From: Spirochaetia bacterium
GTDB lineage: Bacteria; Spirochaetota; Leptospiria; Turneriellales; JAOUFE01
Length of the DNA: 33,422 nt
Direction of reading: 5' to 3'
NCBI GenBank assembly: GCA_029858425.1
Contig: JAOUFE010000011.1
Span: 1 to 33,422 of the forward strand
In this document: positions 19,595 to 27,900 of the stretch, one piece after another
How positions within the stretch are numbered: position 1 is the stretch's first letter
How the letters are laid out: each line of letters opens with the position of its first letter
Notes under the pieces: model-generated
What the model was told of the DNA's origin: nothing
Databases searched by the model: none
What the model saw: only the letters and a program-made list of their open reading frames with translations
Made by a program: the position numbers and the translations under genes

Positions 19595-19987
19595 CTATGA
19601 CGCCCTGTTTAAAAATGGCATATTTTCGATAAATTCTATTAATTTATTTTTCTCGTCAAACAGCATGATTGCAAATCTAACGTCCAGAAATTTCCCACAC
19701 TTGACGTTTAGTTCATCAATTGCCTGAAGATATCGCTGTATCTGGCTGAAACTTACAGGCGGGTATCCCATTGAATAATAATTTTGAAAAACTTTTTTTA
19801 CTTCTATTAAATAATAGATTTTTTCCTTTTCCTTTTTTCTCAGAGCCATTATATCAATTTCAACGCCGCCGATACGGCGGTTACGGGACAATATGACATA
19901 ACCATCCCTTTTTAAAAAATTTACAGCGGAGTTTTCCGTCACATTGGATGACATAATTCGTATTATTGATTGGGCGCTATTTGTCAA
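19595..19987 (-). CDS. YraN/UPF0102 family predicted endonuclease
   Basis: AVNFLKRDGYVILSRNRRIGGVEIDIMALRKKEKEKIYYLIEVKKV fits the family pattern; adjacent to comM, a common neighbourhood. Confidence 0.8.
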   Translation of the reverse strand: MTNSAQSIIRIMSSNVTENSAVNFLKRDGYVILSRNRRIGGVEIDIMALRKKEKEKIYYLIEVKKVFQNYYSMGYPPVSFSQIQRYLQAIDELNVKCGKFLDVRFAIMLFDEKNKLIEFIENMPFLNRAS

Positions 19988-20045
19988 TGGTTTTTTAGTA
20001 AAAAAATGTTGACTTGCCGTCAGAATTATTTTCTATTATTATAAT

Positions 20046-20456
20046 ATGTTAGAAATTTTTGACGGGTTTATCGATGCCGTATCTTCCGAGTTTCATATTC
20101 CCTTTAAAAAGGAAAACGACGGGGAATATTCGGCCATGGTTGAATTTGAGGGCGGCAGACATCAAAGAGTGCTGATTTCTTTTGGCAGAGACGATCAGGG
20201 CGATCCCATGATTAGCTATTACTCCGTGATTTGCAAGCTGGATGAACCGTCTCCGGATTTATTTCGTGAAGCCCTTTTATTAAATACCAATCTGACATAC
20301 GGCGCCATTGCCTTGATGGACGATAATTCATTAATCATGCACCAGGCTACTTTTTTGAAAGACCTCGAACCACAGAGGTTTATTAAATCATTTTTATATG
20401 TAGCCGCAAAAGCCGATGAGCTGGAAGAACAACTGACAGGCGAGGACATTTCCTGA
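20046..20456 (+). CDS. YbjN/CesT-like small alpha-beta protein
   Basis: 136 aa with SVICKLDEPSPDLFREALLLNTNLTYGAIALMDDNSLIMHQATFLKDL, resembling YbjN / type III chaperone-like fold proteins. Confidence 0.6.
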   Translation: MLEIFDGFIDAVSSEFHIPFKKENDGEYSAMVEFEGGRHQRVLISFGRDDQGDPMISYYSVICKLDEPSPDLFREALLLNTNLTYGAIALMDDNSLIMHQATFLKDLEPQRFIKSFLYVAAKADELEEQLTGEDIS

Positions 20457-20469
20457 ACCATCGATACAA

Positions 20470-21438
20470 ATGATCAACATCTCTTTCTGGGGTTCTCCCT
20501 TCATATCCGCAAGATTGCTTGAAACGCTATTAAAATGTCAAAATGTTTCTGTAAAATTTGTAGTCACGAGGGAAGACAAACCTCGAGCCGCTCGCGGCAG
20601 AGAATACGAGCCAACCCCGGTAAAAAAAATAGCACAGCTAAACAATATTCCTGTATTTACTCCCAAATCGCTGAAAATCAATTCCGGCGATCTTTTGGAT
20701 AAAGTAGCGAAACAAAGCGTAGATGCAAATGTGGTATTTGCCTATGGGAAAATAATTCCGGAACAGTTTTTTTCTCTACCACCCCATGGAACAGTAAATT
20801 TTCATGCGAGTCTTTTACCAATACTGCGAGGGGCTTCGCCCATTGAGCATTCTCTTTTGCTTGGGCATGAAAAAACAGGGTGGACCATGCAGAAAATGGT
20901 AGAAAAGCTGGATGCCGGAGATATCTACTATACATCCGAAGTTCCCATAAAATGGGACGATAATTTTTCAAGTCTCGCCGAACGATTGATGAACCAACTA
21001 CTGTTATTTTCCAGCGATATCCTTGAAAAGTATATACAGGGCGAGTTAATTCCCGTGGCGCAAAGCGATTCGGAAGCGACTCTATGCGGAAAAATAGACA
21101 ATACAGCCGGAAAAGTAAACTGGCAGGACGATGTTTTTCATATTCGAAATACGGCCCGCGCATTTAGCGAACGCGGCGGAATACATACCTTTTTTCTCGG
21201 GAAAAAATGCAAAATTTTTCCGGACTTGAGCGTAACGAGGGAAGAAATTCTTAAGTCTTCTCATATAATAGCCGAGCCCGGGGTTGTTTCAAGGATCACA
21301 GATGAGCATATCTGGATTGCCTGCGCCAACAACACAAGTTTACCCATTGCCTCTTTACAACCCGAGGGAAAAAAGAAACTTTCCACAAAGGATTTTGTTA
21401 ATGGCTACAGAGTGAAACTACATGACAAAACAGGATGA
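20470..21438 (+). CDS. fmt: Methionyl-tRNA formyltransferase
   Basis: FWGSPFISARLLETLL, HASLLPILRGASPIEHSLLLGHEKTGWTMQKMVEKLDAGDIYY. Confidence 0.95.
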   Translation: MINISFWGSPFISARLLETLLKCQNVSVKFVVTREDKPRAARGREYEPTPVKKIAQLNNIPVFTPKSLKINSGDLLDKVAKQSVDANVVFAYGKIIPEQFFSLPPHGTVNFHASLLPILRGASPIEHSLLLGHEKTGWTMQKMVEKLDAGDIYYTSEVPIKWDDNFSSLAERLMNQLLLFSSDILEKYIQGELIPVAQSDSEATLCGKIDNTAGKVNWQDDVFHIRNTARAFSERGGIHTFFLGKKCKIFPDLSVTREEILKSSHIIAEPGVVSRITDEHIWIACANNTSLPIASLQPEGKKKLSTKDFVNGYRVKLHDKTG

Positions 21439-21532
21439 TTTAGATTATTGCATTTTTGGGGCGCTTCGCGCCCCAAAAGTGCGCATTTTATTAGATTCTG
21501 ACGTGAGTATTGAGGTTCCTGCCCAGGCTCAT
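21435..21532 (+). repeat. Structured intergenic repeat copy B, immediately after fmt
   Basis: ATGATTTAGATTATT, GCATTTTTGGGGCGC-TTC-GCGCCCCAAAAGTGC hairpin, TGCGCATTTTA, then TATTGAGGTTCCTGCCCAGGCTCAT; aligns without gaps outside the hairpin to the minus-strand copy at 27739-27831. Confidence 0.75.
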
Positions 21533-21606
21533 CTGATTTTTTGAAAGTATCGGCAATCTGAAAATATTAATTGACGATCCCGGTCATTTCTATTTAATTC
21601 TTAACC

Positions 21607-21990
21607 ATGAACAAACGAACAGTAATGGTTATAGATGACTCCAGCGCGATACGGCAGGCATTAAAAGATATTTTATCAGAAAGCGGTTTTTTTGTAATTG
21701 AAGCGCGCCATGGAGCAGCAGCTCTGGAATACCTTGATGGCAAAAAAGTAAACCTCATACTCCTCGATCTGAATATGCCCGAAATGGACGGATACGAATT
21801 TTTAAAAATGCTCCGGGGCAACGCTAAATATGCCTCTTATAAAAACACACCTGTGATTATTTTAACTACCGAAACAGACAAGTCCAACAAGGAAAAAACA
21901 AAAGAGCTTGGCGCCTATGGGTGGATCAATAAACCATTTAACCCCAAGGCTATTATCGACGTAGTTGAACAACACTGTCTTAAAGAATAA
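21607..21990 (+). CDS. Single-domain CheY-like response regulator
   Basis: VMVIDDSSAIRQAL, LILLDLNMPEMDGYEFL, VIILTTETD, GWINKPF. Confidence 0.95.
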   Translation: MNKRTVMVIDDSSAIRQALKDILSESGFFVIEARHGAAALEYLDGKKVNLILLDLNMPEMDGYEFLKMLRGNAKYASYKNTPVIILTTETDKSNKEKTKELGAYGWINKPFNPKAIIDVVEQHCLKE

Positions 21991-22149
21991 ATTCTGCTTG
22001 AAGCTTCAAAGACAATATCGAATATGCTCCCGGCATAATTTTTTTAGAAGTATAAGAGATTGCTGACAGGTATCTCCTTTTCTTTTGATTATACTTCATA
22101 AAAAATGAATGTGTGGGTTTCAAAAAATTAATTAAAACAGGAGAGATTT

Positions 22150-22440
22150 ATGGAGAAAAAAGTATTTTTTTTAGCCGTAACTTTAACTTTTCTTTTTAGC
22201 AATTGCTCAAAAGAAAATGTAAAAAGAGAAAGGGTGGGCGGATCAACAATTATTATTTATGATCAGGCATCTGTATCTCTGTTTACTAAACAATCATTGT
22301 TACCTTCGTGTATCGATGGGGTAAAAAAAGCAGGGGCATCAAATGTGGTTTCCACCCATGGCGGATCGGCGGATGGTTTAACCGGTCAATTGGCAACAAG
22401 CACTACAACAAAAGAGTGCAGAGCGGAAGGTGTCGAATGA
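22150..22440 (+). CDS. Small putative lipoprotein 1
   Basis: N-terminal signal with lipobox-like FLFSNC; GGAGAG SD immediately upstream. Confidence 0.7.
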   Translation: MEKKVFFLAVTLTFLFSNCSKENVKRERVGGSTIIIYDQASVSLFTKQSLLPSCIDGVKKAGASNVVSTHGGSADGLTGQLATSTTTKECRAEGVE

Positions 22441-22472
22441 AAAACATCAATTTAATAGTTCAGGAAATAACC

Positions 22473-22808
22473 ATGAAAAAAATATTAATATTAGTTATTG
22501 GTATAACAGCTTTGGCCAATTGCAAAACTGTGGATAAATCCATAGTTGGCGGACGGCAGACCATTGTGGTAAATCGAGGCATAATCATGCCTGGATATCC
22601 CAATGCATCCCCAACCATTGCTCCATTTAACACAGTATTTTCCAGCGATATCGAAGATTGTTTGCAGGATTTACGGGCAGAAGGCGTAACCCAGGTCACT
22701 CATGTGGAAGGAACTTCCAGCACATCAGCGGACAGATCGCTTTTTCCGTTGTCTTTAAACTACTCTACAAGTCCAATGGAGTATTGTCAGGCAGTAGGCA
22801 ACAGATAG
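22473..22808 (+). CDS. Small putative lipoprotein 2, probable paralog of lipoprotein 1
   Basis: MKKILILVIGITALANC lipobox and AGGAAA SD; start set inside the longer listed ORF. Shares VGG-x-TIxx motif and two downstream Cys with lipoprotein 1. Confidence 0.72.
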   Translation: MKKILILVIGITALANCKTVDKSIVGGRQTIVVNRGIIMPGYPNASPTIAPFNTVFSSDIEDCLQDLRAEGVTQVTHVEGTSSTSADRSLFPLSLNYSTSPMEYCQAVGNR

Positions 22809-22832
22809 TAAATTTCACTTGCTGCAAAGCCA

Positions 22833-24827
22833 ATGTGCGAATATAATCGTACATTGGCTGGCTTTTCCAATTATATATCAAACCTGTCTGTGATAAATTT
22901 TTTTTTTAATCTATCTTTTTGTGTGTTTTTTAAAAAAGCGGTTCATCTAAAGTTCATTTTTTTAAATATCCCGTTGATTCTTTTATTTTTGTTCAAGATG
23001 AATACTGTTTATGCTGCTCCGGGAGTTGTCAATCTAACAAAGTCCGGAAAACTCTATAAAGACATACAATGGTTAAAGCTGTTACATTATGATTTAAAAA
23101 ATGAAAGTTATACCAGCCGGGCATTAAACAAGGAATTTTTTTTTTCACCCGACGGCGGAAGCAGTCCCGCTTCTGAACTTTTTGCGGAAATTGATGCTTT
23201 CATAAATTCAGCGAAAACCGGCGATGACCATCCTGCGTGCAGGTTCCCAGCCCGTTACAACCGGCTAAAACAGGAGTTGGGAGCCGATGTGTTTAAATTT
23301 AACCTGTCGGCCTGTAAAAAACTAAATCATTTTAAACAAAAAATGCGTCCAAAATCGGTCAGCCTTGTATTTGTTTCCGCCATGATGAGGGCGCCGGCTT
23401 CCATGTTTGGCCATACCTTTATTAAACTCAATAAAGAAGATGGTAATGTTTTAACCGACTATGCGTTTAGCTTTGTCGCAAAAACAGAATCTGCCGGCTA
23501 CTTTGAAACCATCTATCGCGGTCTCACGGGAGGGTTTTACGGCTATCTCGAATACCTTGATTTTGATTTCAGAATCAAGTATTACAATATCTATGAAAAT
23601 CGAAATCTCTGGGAATTTCAGTTAAACTTCAAGCCCGAAGAAATTGAAATATTGCTCAATCACCTCTGGGAGTTGGAGTCGGGTCAATTCAAGTACCTTT
23701 TTGCCTCGGAAAATTGTTCTTACTATAATTCATATATATTGGAGGCGGCAAAACCTTCGCTGAGTTTAACCAGTAAAACCGATTTTGTAACCATACCGGC
23801 AGATACCATGAAGAGAATTATCGAGGACGAATCTATTCTTCTTGAAGCGCGTTACTATCCTGCCAACATTCTGCAATTTCAGACTATTTACAATACATTA
23901 AATTCCAGAGAACGATTTCTGGTCAACCGCTGGTTAAAGGGAGATATTGATCCGCAAAAAATCGAAAGCCTGCGGAAGGATCTTTTCTTGAACGCGGTTG
24001 CCTACGGCGCTCTTATGGAGGCTTACGACAACGAAAAGTTTCTAAAACCAGAAAACAAGAAAATTCTGGATCAGGTTTTTCATATTATGGGGGAAAACAA
24101 TGTCCAGTTTAAATCTTTTGCGCAACCCGATTTTACCAATCCAAGTATTGGGCATCTGCCATCCATGATTGCCCTGAATTATGGCTCGACTTCGGGTTTA
24201 AATTATCTGGAATTTGTCGTTCGCCCTTTAATGCACGATTACAATGATTCCCCCCTTGGTTATCTGTTGTTTTCAGAAATCAGTATTTTTCAGGGAAAGT
24301 TTATTTACAGTATACCTGATAAATCCTTTAAAATCAAGCAAATCGACATTTTGCGTCTTTTGTCCATTTCGCCGATCACCGGAAATTTTTTTAATCTTTC
24401 CTGGAATCTGTCGCTATCTTATGAGTTGTTGAACCGGTTATCGCCGGGCGTAAAAGACTACGATAAATATGCCGGCATGTTTAAAACCGGTTTTGGCGTC
24501 GCATGGAAAATACCGCAAATAAAAAATGAGATGGCTGTTTATTCTTTTGTCAACGCTCTTGCCGACATATCCAATACTTTTGATTTATTTTACAGAGCAG
24601 GTCTTTCGGCAGAAACGGGACTTTTCTGGTATCCCGTGGACATTGTAACAACAAATATTATTATGGAGTACGGGTTATATTATCCATACCTGGTTCAGCC
24701 CTTCTGGAAAATTACCGGAAATATCAACGTTCTTGTTTCAAGAAATGTTGCGTTTCAGGCCGGGATCGGTTACGATGTGTATAACAACAGTATTTCATAT
24801 AACGGTGGACTAAAGCTTTACTATTAG
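22833..24827 (+). CDS. DUF4105 (Lnb N-terminal periplasmic domain-like) exported protein
   Basis: SVSLVFVSAMMRAPASMFGHTFIKLN and FASENCSYYNSYILEAAKP; hydrophobic signal before NTVYAAPG. Exact start uncertain. Confidence 0.8.
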   Translation: MCEYNRTLAGFSNYISNLSVINFFFNLSFCVFFKKAVHLKFIFLNIPLILLFLFKMNTVYAAPGVVNLTKSGKLYKDIQWLKLLHYDLKNESYTSRALNKEFFFSPDGGSSPASELFAEIDAFINSAKTGDDHPACRFPARYNRLKQELGADVFKFNLSACKKLNHFKQKMRPKSVSLVFVSAMMRAPASMFGHTFIKLNKEDGNVLTDYAFSFVAKTESAGYFETIYRGLTGGFYGYLEYLDFDFRIKYYNIYENRNLWEFQLNFKPEEIEILLNHLWELESGQFKYLFASENCSYYNSYILEAAKPSLSLTSKTDFVTIPADTMKRIIEDESILLEARYYPANILQFQTIYNTLNSRERFLVNRWLKGDIDPQKIESLRKDLFLNAVAYGALMEAYDNEKFLKPENKKILDQVFHIMGENNVQFKSFAQPDFTNPSIGHLPSMIALNYGSTSGLNYLEFVVRPLMHDYNDSPLGYLLFSEISIFQGKFIYSIPDKSFKIKQIDILRLLSISPITGNFFNLSWNLSLSYELLNRLSPGVKDYDKYAGMFKTGFGVAWKIPQIKNEMAVYSFVNALADISNTFDLFYRAGLSAETGLFWYPVDIVTTNIIMEYGLYYPYLVQPFWKITGNINVLVSRNVAFQAGIGYDVYNNSISYNGGLKLYY

Positions 24828-24829
24828 TT

Positions 24830-25717
24830 ATGAGAATTTTTTTTGCTCTATTTTTTTTAACGGCATCATTGTTTGCAATAACAGGCTGCTCCGGTTTTTT
24901 TTATTATCCGGATCATCGGGTCTATCTACCGCCTGAAAATTATCATATTCAATATACCGATTACACAATTGAAAGCGCCAACCATGTACGCCTCCATGTT
25001 CGCTGGTTTCCTTCGGCGCTAAAAGAGACGCGGGGGCATATTTTACAATTTCACGGGAACGCCGAAAATCTGACCAGTCATTATGCATCGCTCATATGGC
25101 TGATTAACGAGGGCTATGACCTGATTACTTTTGATTATCGCGGATATGGAGATTCGCAAGGAAAGCCCGACCCGGAAGGGATCAGAAATGACGCTCTGAA
25201 CACAATACAATTTGTATTTAAAAAGACAGATGACAGCAAAAAAACCAAAAAAATATTTCTGTATGGTCAAAGTATTGGCGGAGCCATATTGCTTGACGCC
25301 TTAACACAACTGAAAACCGATCCGGGGATTTCCGGCATTATTCTGGAAAGCACTTTTGATTCCTATAAAAATCTTGCCATTGGAAAATTAAGCCGGCAAT
25401 GGTTTACATGGATATTCATCCCCCTTGCCGCAATGATCGTTTCTGATGCAACCAGCCCTCACGGAAAACTTGGAAAACTTCCGGCCGGGGTTCCAAAGCT
25501 TGTTTTTCATGGCGATGTGGATATGGTTATACCTGAAAAATACGGACTGCATTTGTTTAATGAATTGGGCAATCCAAAGAAATATATTTTGGTTAAAGGC
25601 GGAGCGCATTTAAATATGTACAATTTGAAAAATGGAATTTATAAAAAAGATTTGCTCGATTTTCTGGCAAATGCAAAATCTGAAAACTTATCCAGTTTTG
25701 ATTACGACCAGCAATAA
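24830..25717 (+). CDS. Alpha/beta hydrolase, putative lipoprotein
   Basis: FDYRGYGDSQGKP, FLYGQSIGGAILLD (nucleophile elbow GxSxG), FHGDVDMVIP and GGAHLNMY; lipobox-like FAITGC. Confidence 0.88.
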   Translation: MRIFFALFFLTASLFAITGCSGFFYYPDHRVYLPPENYHIQYTDYTIESANHVRLHVRWFPSALKETRGHILQFHGNAENLTSHYASLIWLINEGYDLITFDYRGYGDSQGKPDPEGIRNDALNTIQFVFKKTDDSKKTKKIFLYGQSIGGAILLDALTQLKTDPGISGIILESTFDSYKNLAIGKLSRQWFTWIFIPLAAMIVSDATSPHGKLGKLPAGVPKLVFHGDVDMVIPEKYGLHLFNELGNPKKYILVKGGAHLNMYNLKNGIYKKDLLDFLANAKSENLSSFDYDQQ

Positions 25718-25721
25718 AGAA

Positions 25722-25749
25722 TTGACAGGGGCTTCGGCCTGTTTATGTT
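25722..25749 (+). promoter_or_regulatory. Candidate sigma70-type promoter for the 25789 gene
   Basis: TTGACA (25722-25727), 16 nt, TATGTT (25744-25749); SD AAGGA before ATG 25789. Confidence 0.45.
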
Positions 25750-25788
25750 ATATTTGATCTCAAAAAAATTTTAAGAAAAGGATGGATT

Positions 25789-26298
25789 ATGAAAAAATTA
25801 AAGCTGGTTTTGGGCTTTTTGATCGTATTGGGATTTAGCGCACAGTTTACGCCTGTTGAAGCGGCAGGTCCGAATTTTAAACAAGGGAATTTTTTTCTGG
25901 GACCTTCTGTTGGCCTTGGTTTTGGTTTTGGTTTTGGCTCGGGTTTAAGTTTACCGCTTGGCTTAAATGCAGAGTATGCAGTAACCAAAGACATTGGCGT
26001 TGGAGCCTATGTTGGATTTGTTGGTTTTGGTATTCTTGGCGCTTCTTATTCTTTAATACCGATTCAGGTTACGGGTATGTATCATTTTGATATTCCGGAT
26101 AACCCAAAACTTGATGTTGCGCTTGGGCTGGCTCTTGGATACACCCTGTCTTCGGGACCATTTTTTAGCGGATACAATTGGTTTGCCTGGGGGGTATTCA
26201 TAAATGCCCGATACTTTCTCAGTAACAAAGTCGCATTAAAGGGGCGGCTTGGCTGGGGAATATCCGCGCTTGAAATTGGGGTTGATTTTAAACTGTAA
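25789..26298 (+). CDS. Small exported outer-membrane beta-barrel-like protein
   Basis: Signal peptide ending around PVEAAG, Gly/aromatic alternating strands (GLGFGFGFGSGLSLPLGLNAEYAV), C-terminal IGVDFKL. Confidence 0.65.
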   Translation: MKKLKLVLGFLIVLGFSAQFTPVEAAGPNFKQGNFFLGPSVGLGFGFGFGSGLSLPLGLNAEYAVTKDIGVGAYVGFVGFGILGASYSLIPIQVTGMYHFDIPDNPKLDVALGLALGYTLSSGPFFSGYNWFAWGVFINARYFLSNKVALKGRLGWGISALEIGVDFKL

Positions 26299-26383
26299 TA
26301 TGCAACAGGATCAATAGAATAGCCAATTTGTGGTTGTATCTATTGTTTTCCCCGCCGTGAAATATGTAGGGGTTGATGGAGGG

Positions 26384-26421
26384 TTTTTGCAAGGGTCGCA
26401 GATCTGCGACCCTTGCAAAAA
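26384..26421. repeat. Perfect 38-bp palindrome TTTTTGCAAGGGTCGCAGA/TCTGCGACCCTTGCAAAAA
   Basis: 19-bp arms with no spacer, centred on AGATCT between 26402 and 26403. Confidence 0.9.
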
Positions 26422-26431
26422 AACCGGAATC

Positions 26432-26451
26432 AAGGGGGAGACTTCCCCCTT
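26432..26451. terminator. Stem-loop AAGGGGGA-GACT-TCCCCCTT between convergent genes
   Basis: 8-bp stem, 4-nt loop at the stop of the minus-strand aldolase gene. Confidence 0.55.
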
Positions 26452-27535
26452 ATGCAACTGTAATTTCTTTATTTAAATACACGTCTTGAATGGCATTTAA
26501 AAGTTCAATTCCCTGCTTGAGGGGTTTTTGAAAGGCCTTTCGTCCGCTGATTAATCCCATGCCGCCGCCTCTTTTGTTGAGTACCGCTGTTTTTACGGCA
26601 TCGCCCAGATCGTTTTTACCCGAAGCGCCGCCCGAATTTATCAAGCCAATTCTACCCATATAATTGTGCGCCACCTGATATCTTACAAGATCTACCGGAT
26701 GGTCCGTAACGAGATCGCTGTACATTTTATCGTTTATTTTGCCGTATGATCCTTTCTTGTCGCCCAGTTTTTCATTGACTGCCCTGAAACCGCCGTTATT
26801 TTCCGGCAACTTTTGTTTCACAATATCCGCGCCGATGGTTACGCCCAGATGGTTGGCCTGTCCGGTTAAATCTGCGCTGGTGTGATAATCTTTTCCGTCT
26901 ACCTTGAAGCCGTTGTTTCGCAAATAGCACCACAGGATTGTGGCCATACCCAGTTCATGCGCCCGCGCAAATGCCTGCGAAACTTCCTGTATCTGGCGCG
27001 ACGATTCATCGGAACCAAAATATATGGTGGCTCCAACTCCGATGGCGCCCATATCCCAGGCCTGTTCCACCTGTGCAAACATGATCTGGTCAAATTTATT
27101 GGGATACGTCAAAAGTTCGTTGTGATTGATTTTCACAATGAACGGAATTTTATGGGCATACTTTCTGGACACCGCGCCCAGAACGCCGAGCGTAGATGCC
27201 ACCCCGTTTGCCCCGCCTTCGATGGCAAGCTTTACAATATTTTCCGGATCAAAATAATCCGGATTGGCGGCAAACGAAGCTCCCGCTGAATGCTCGATGC
27301 CCTGATCGACCGGCAAAATGGACAGATATCCGGTACCGGCAAGTCTTCCGGAAAAAAACAAATTGTGCATGCTTCTCAAAACCTGTTGATTTCGATCTGT
27401 ATGGACAAAAATATTATCCAGATAATCGGGGCCGGTTGTGTGTATTTTTTCCTTTGGTATGGCCTTGCACCTGTGATTTAATATAGTTTCCGCATCCTTA
27501 TCCAGATATTGGGTAATTTGATTTAATGACAACAT
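26450..27535 (-). CDS. Class I fructose-bisphosphate aldolase (DhnA/FbaB-type)
   Basis: [104 protein letters not shown]. Start set at MLSLNQ because the longer ORF start runs into the tRNA gene. Confidence 0.93.
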   Translation of the reverse strand: MLSLNQITQYLDKDAETILNHRCKAIPKEKIHTTGPDYLDNIFVHTDRNQQVLRSMHNLFFSGRLAGTGYLSILPVDQGIEHSAGASFAANPDYFDPENIVKLAIEGGANGVASTLGVLGAVSRKYAHKIPFIVKINHNELLTYPNKFDQIMFAQVEQAWDMGAIGVGATIYFGSDESSRQIQEVSQAFARAHELGMATILWCYLRNNGFKVDGKDYHTSADLTGQANHLGVTIGADIVKQKLPENNGGFRAVNEKLGDKKGSYGKINDKMYSDLVTDHPVDLVRYQVAHNYMGRIGLINSGGASGKNDLGDAVKTAVLNKRGGGMGLISGRKAFQKPLKQGIELLNAIQDVYLNKEITVA

Positions 27536-27568
27536 TTTTCCTCCATTGATGATTATTGGCCGGGATAT

Positions 27569-27641
<73 letters not shown>

Positions 27642-27738
27642 GATTACGAGATGCTTTCTCGACATCATTAGATGAAACCATAATTCCAAACCCGATGACA
27701 AGCTTTTTTCATTGACGTTGTACAATCGCGTATCGCGC

Positions 27739-27831
27739 ATGAAGCCTGGGCTTGAACTTCAATAATCAGATCAACATGTATTAAAATGCGCAGTTTTTGG
27801 ACAGCACCAAAACTGCGTCAGTCTAAATCAT
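27739..27831 (-). repeat. Structured intergenic repeat copy C
   Basis: Minus strand: ATGATTTAGACTGACGCAGTTTTGG-TGCTGT-CCAAAAACTGCGCATTTTA...TATTGAAGTTCAAGCCCAGGCTTCATG; matches copy B. Confidence 0.75.
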
Positions 27832-27837
27832 TCTGAC

Positions 27838-27868
27838 TGAATTTCGAATTCATGCCCAGTCACATGAG
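27838..27868 (+). repeat. Degenerate inverted half-copy (D) of the repeat's right end
   Basis: TGAATTTCGAATTCATGCCCAGTCACATGAG resembles TATTGAAGTTCRTGCCCAGGCTCAT and faces copy C, forming an imperfect long inverted repeat. Confidence 0.45.
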
Positions 27869-27900
27869 TCCGTATTCATCCAGCCGCATGTTGGTAAAAA

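Noticed and set aside
20678-21163. 161-aa minus-strand ORF within fmt
   Set aside because: Antisense to fmt with no plausible motifs.
21006-22652. A 17-mer TATTTTCCAGCGATATC occurs in both fmt and lipoprotein 2
   Set aside because: Both copies are in-frame coding for FSSDI with unrelated flanks; most likely chance.
25916-25940. TTTGGT/TTTTGGT microrepeat in the outer-membrane-like gene
   Set aside because: Encodes an in-frame GFGFGFG strand typical of signal/barrel regions; not strong evidence of phase variation.
26882-27486. Plus-strand ORFs opposite the aldolase
   Set aside because: Antisense shadows of a strongly conserved enzyme.
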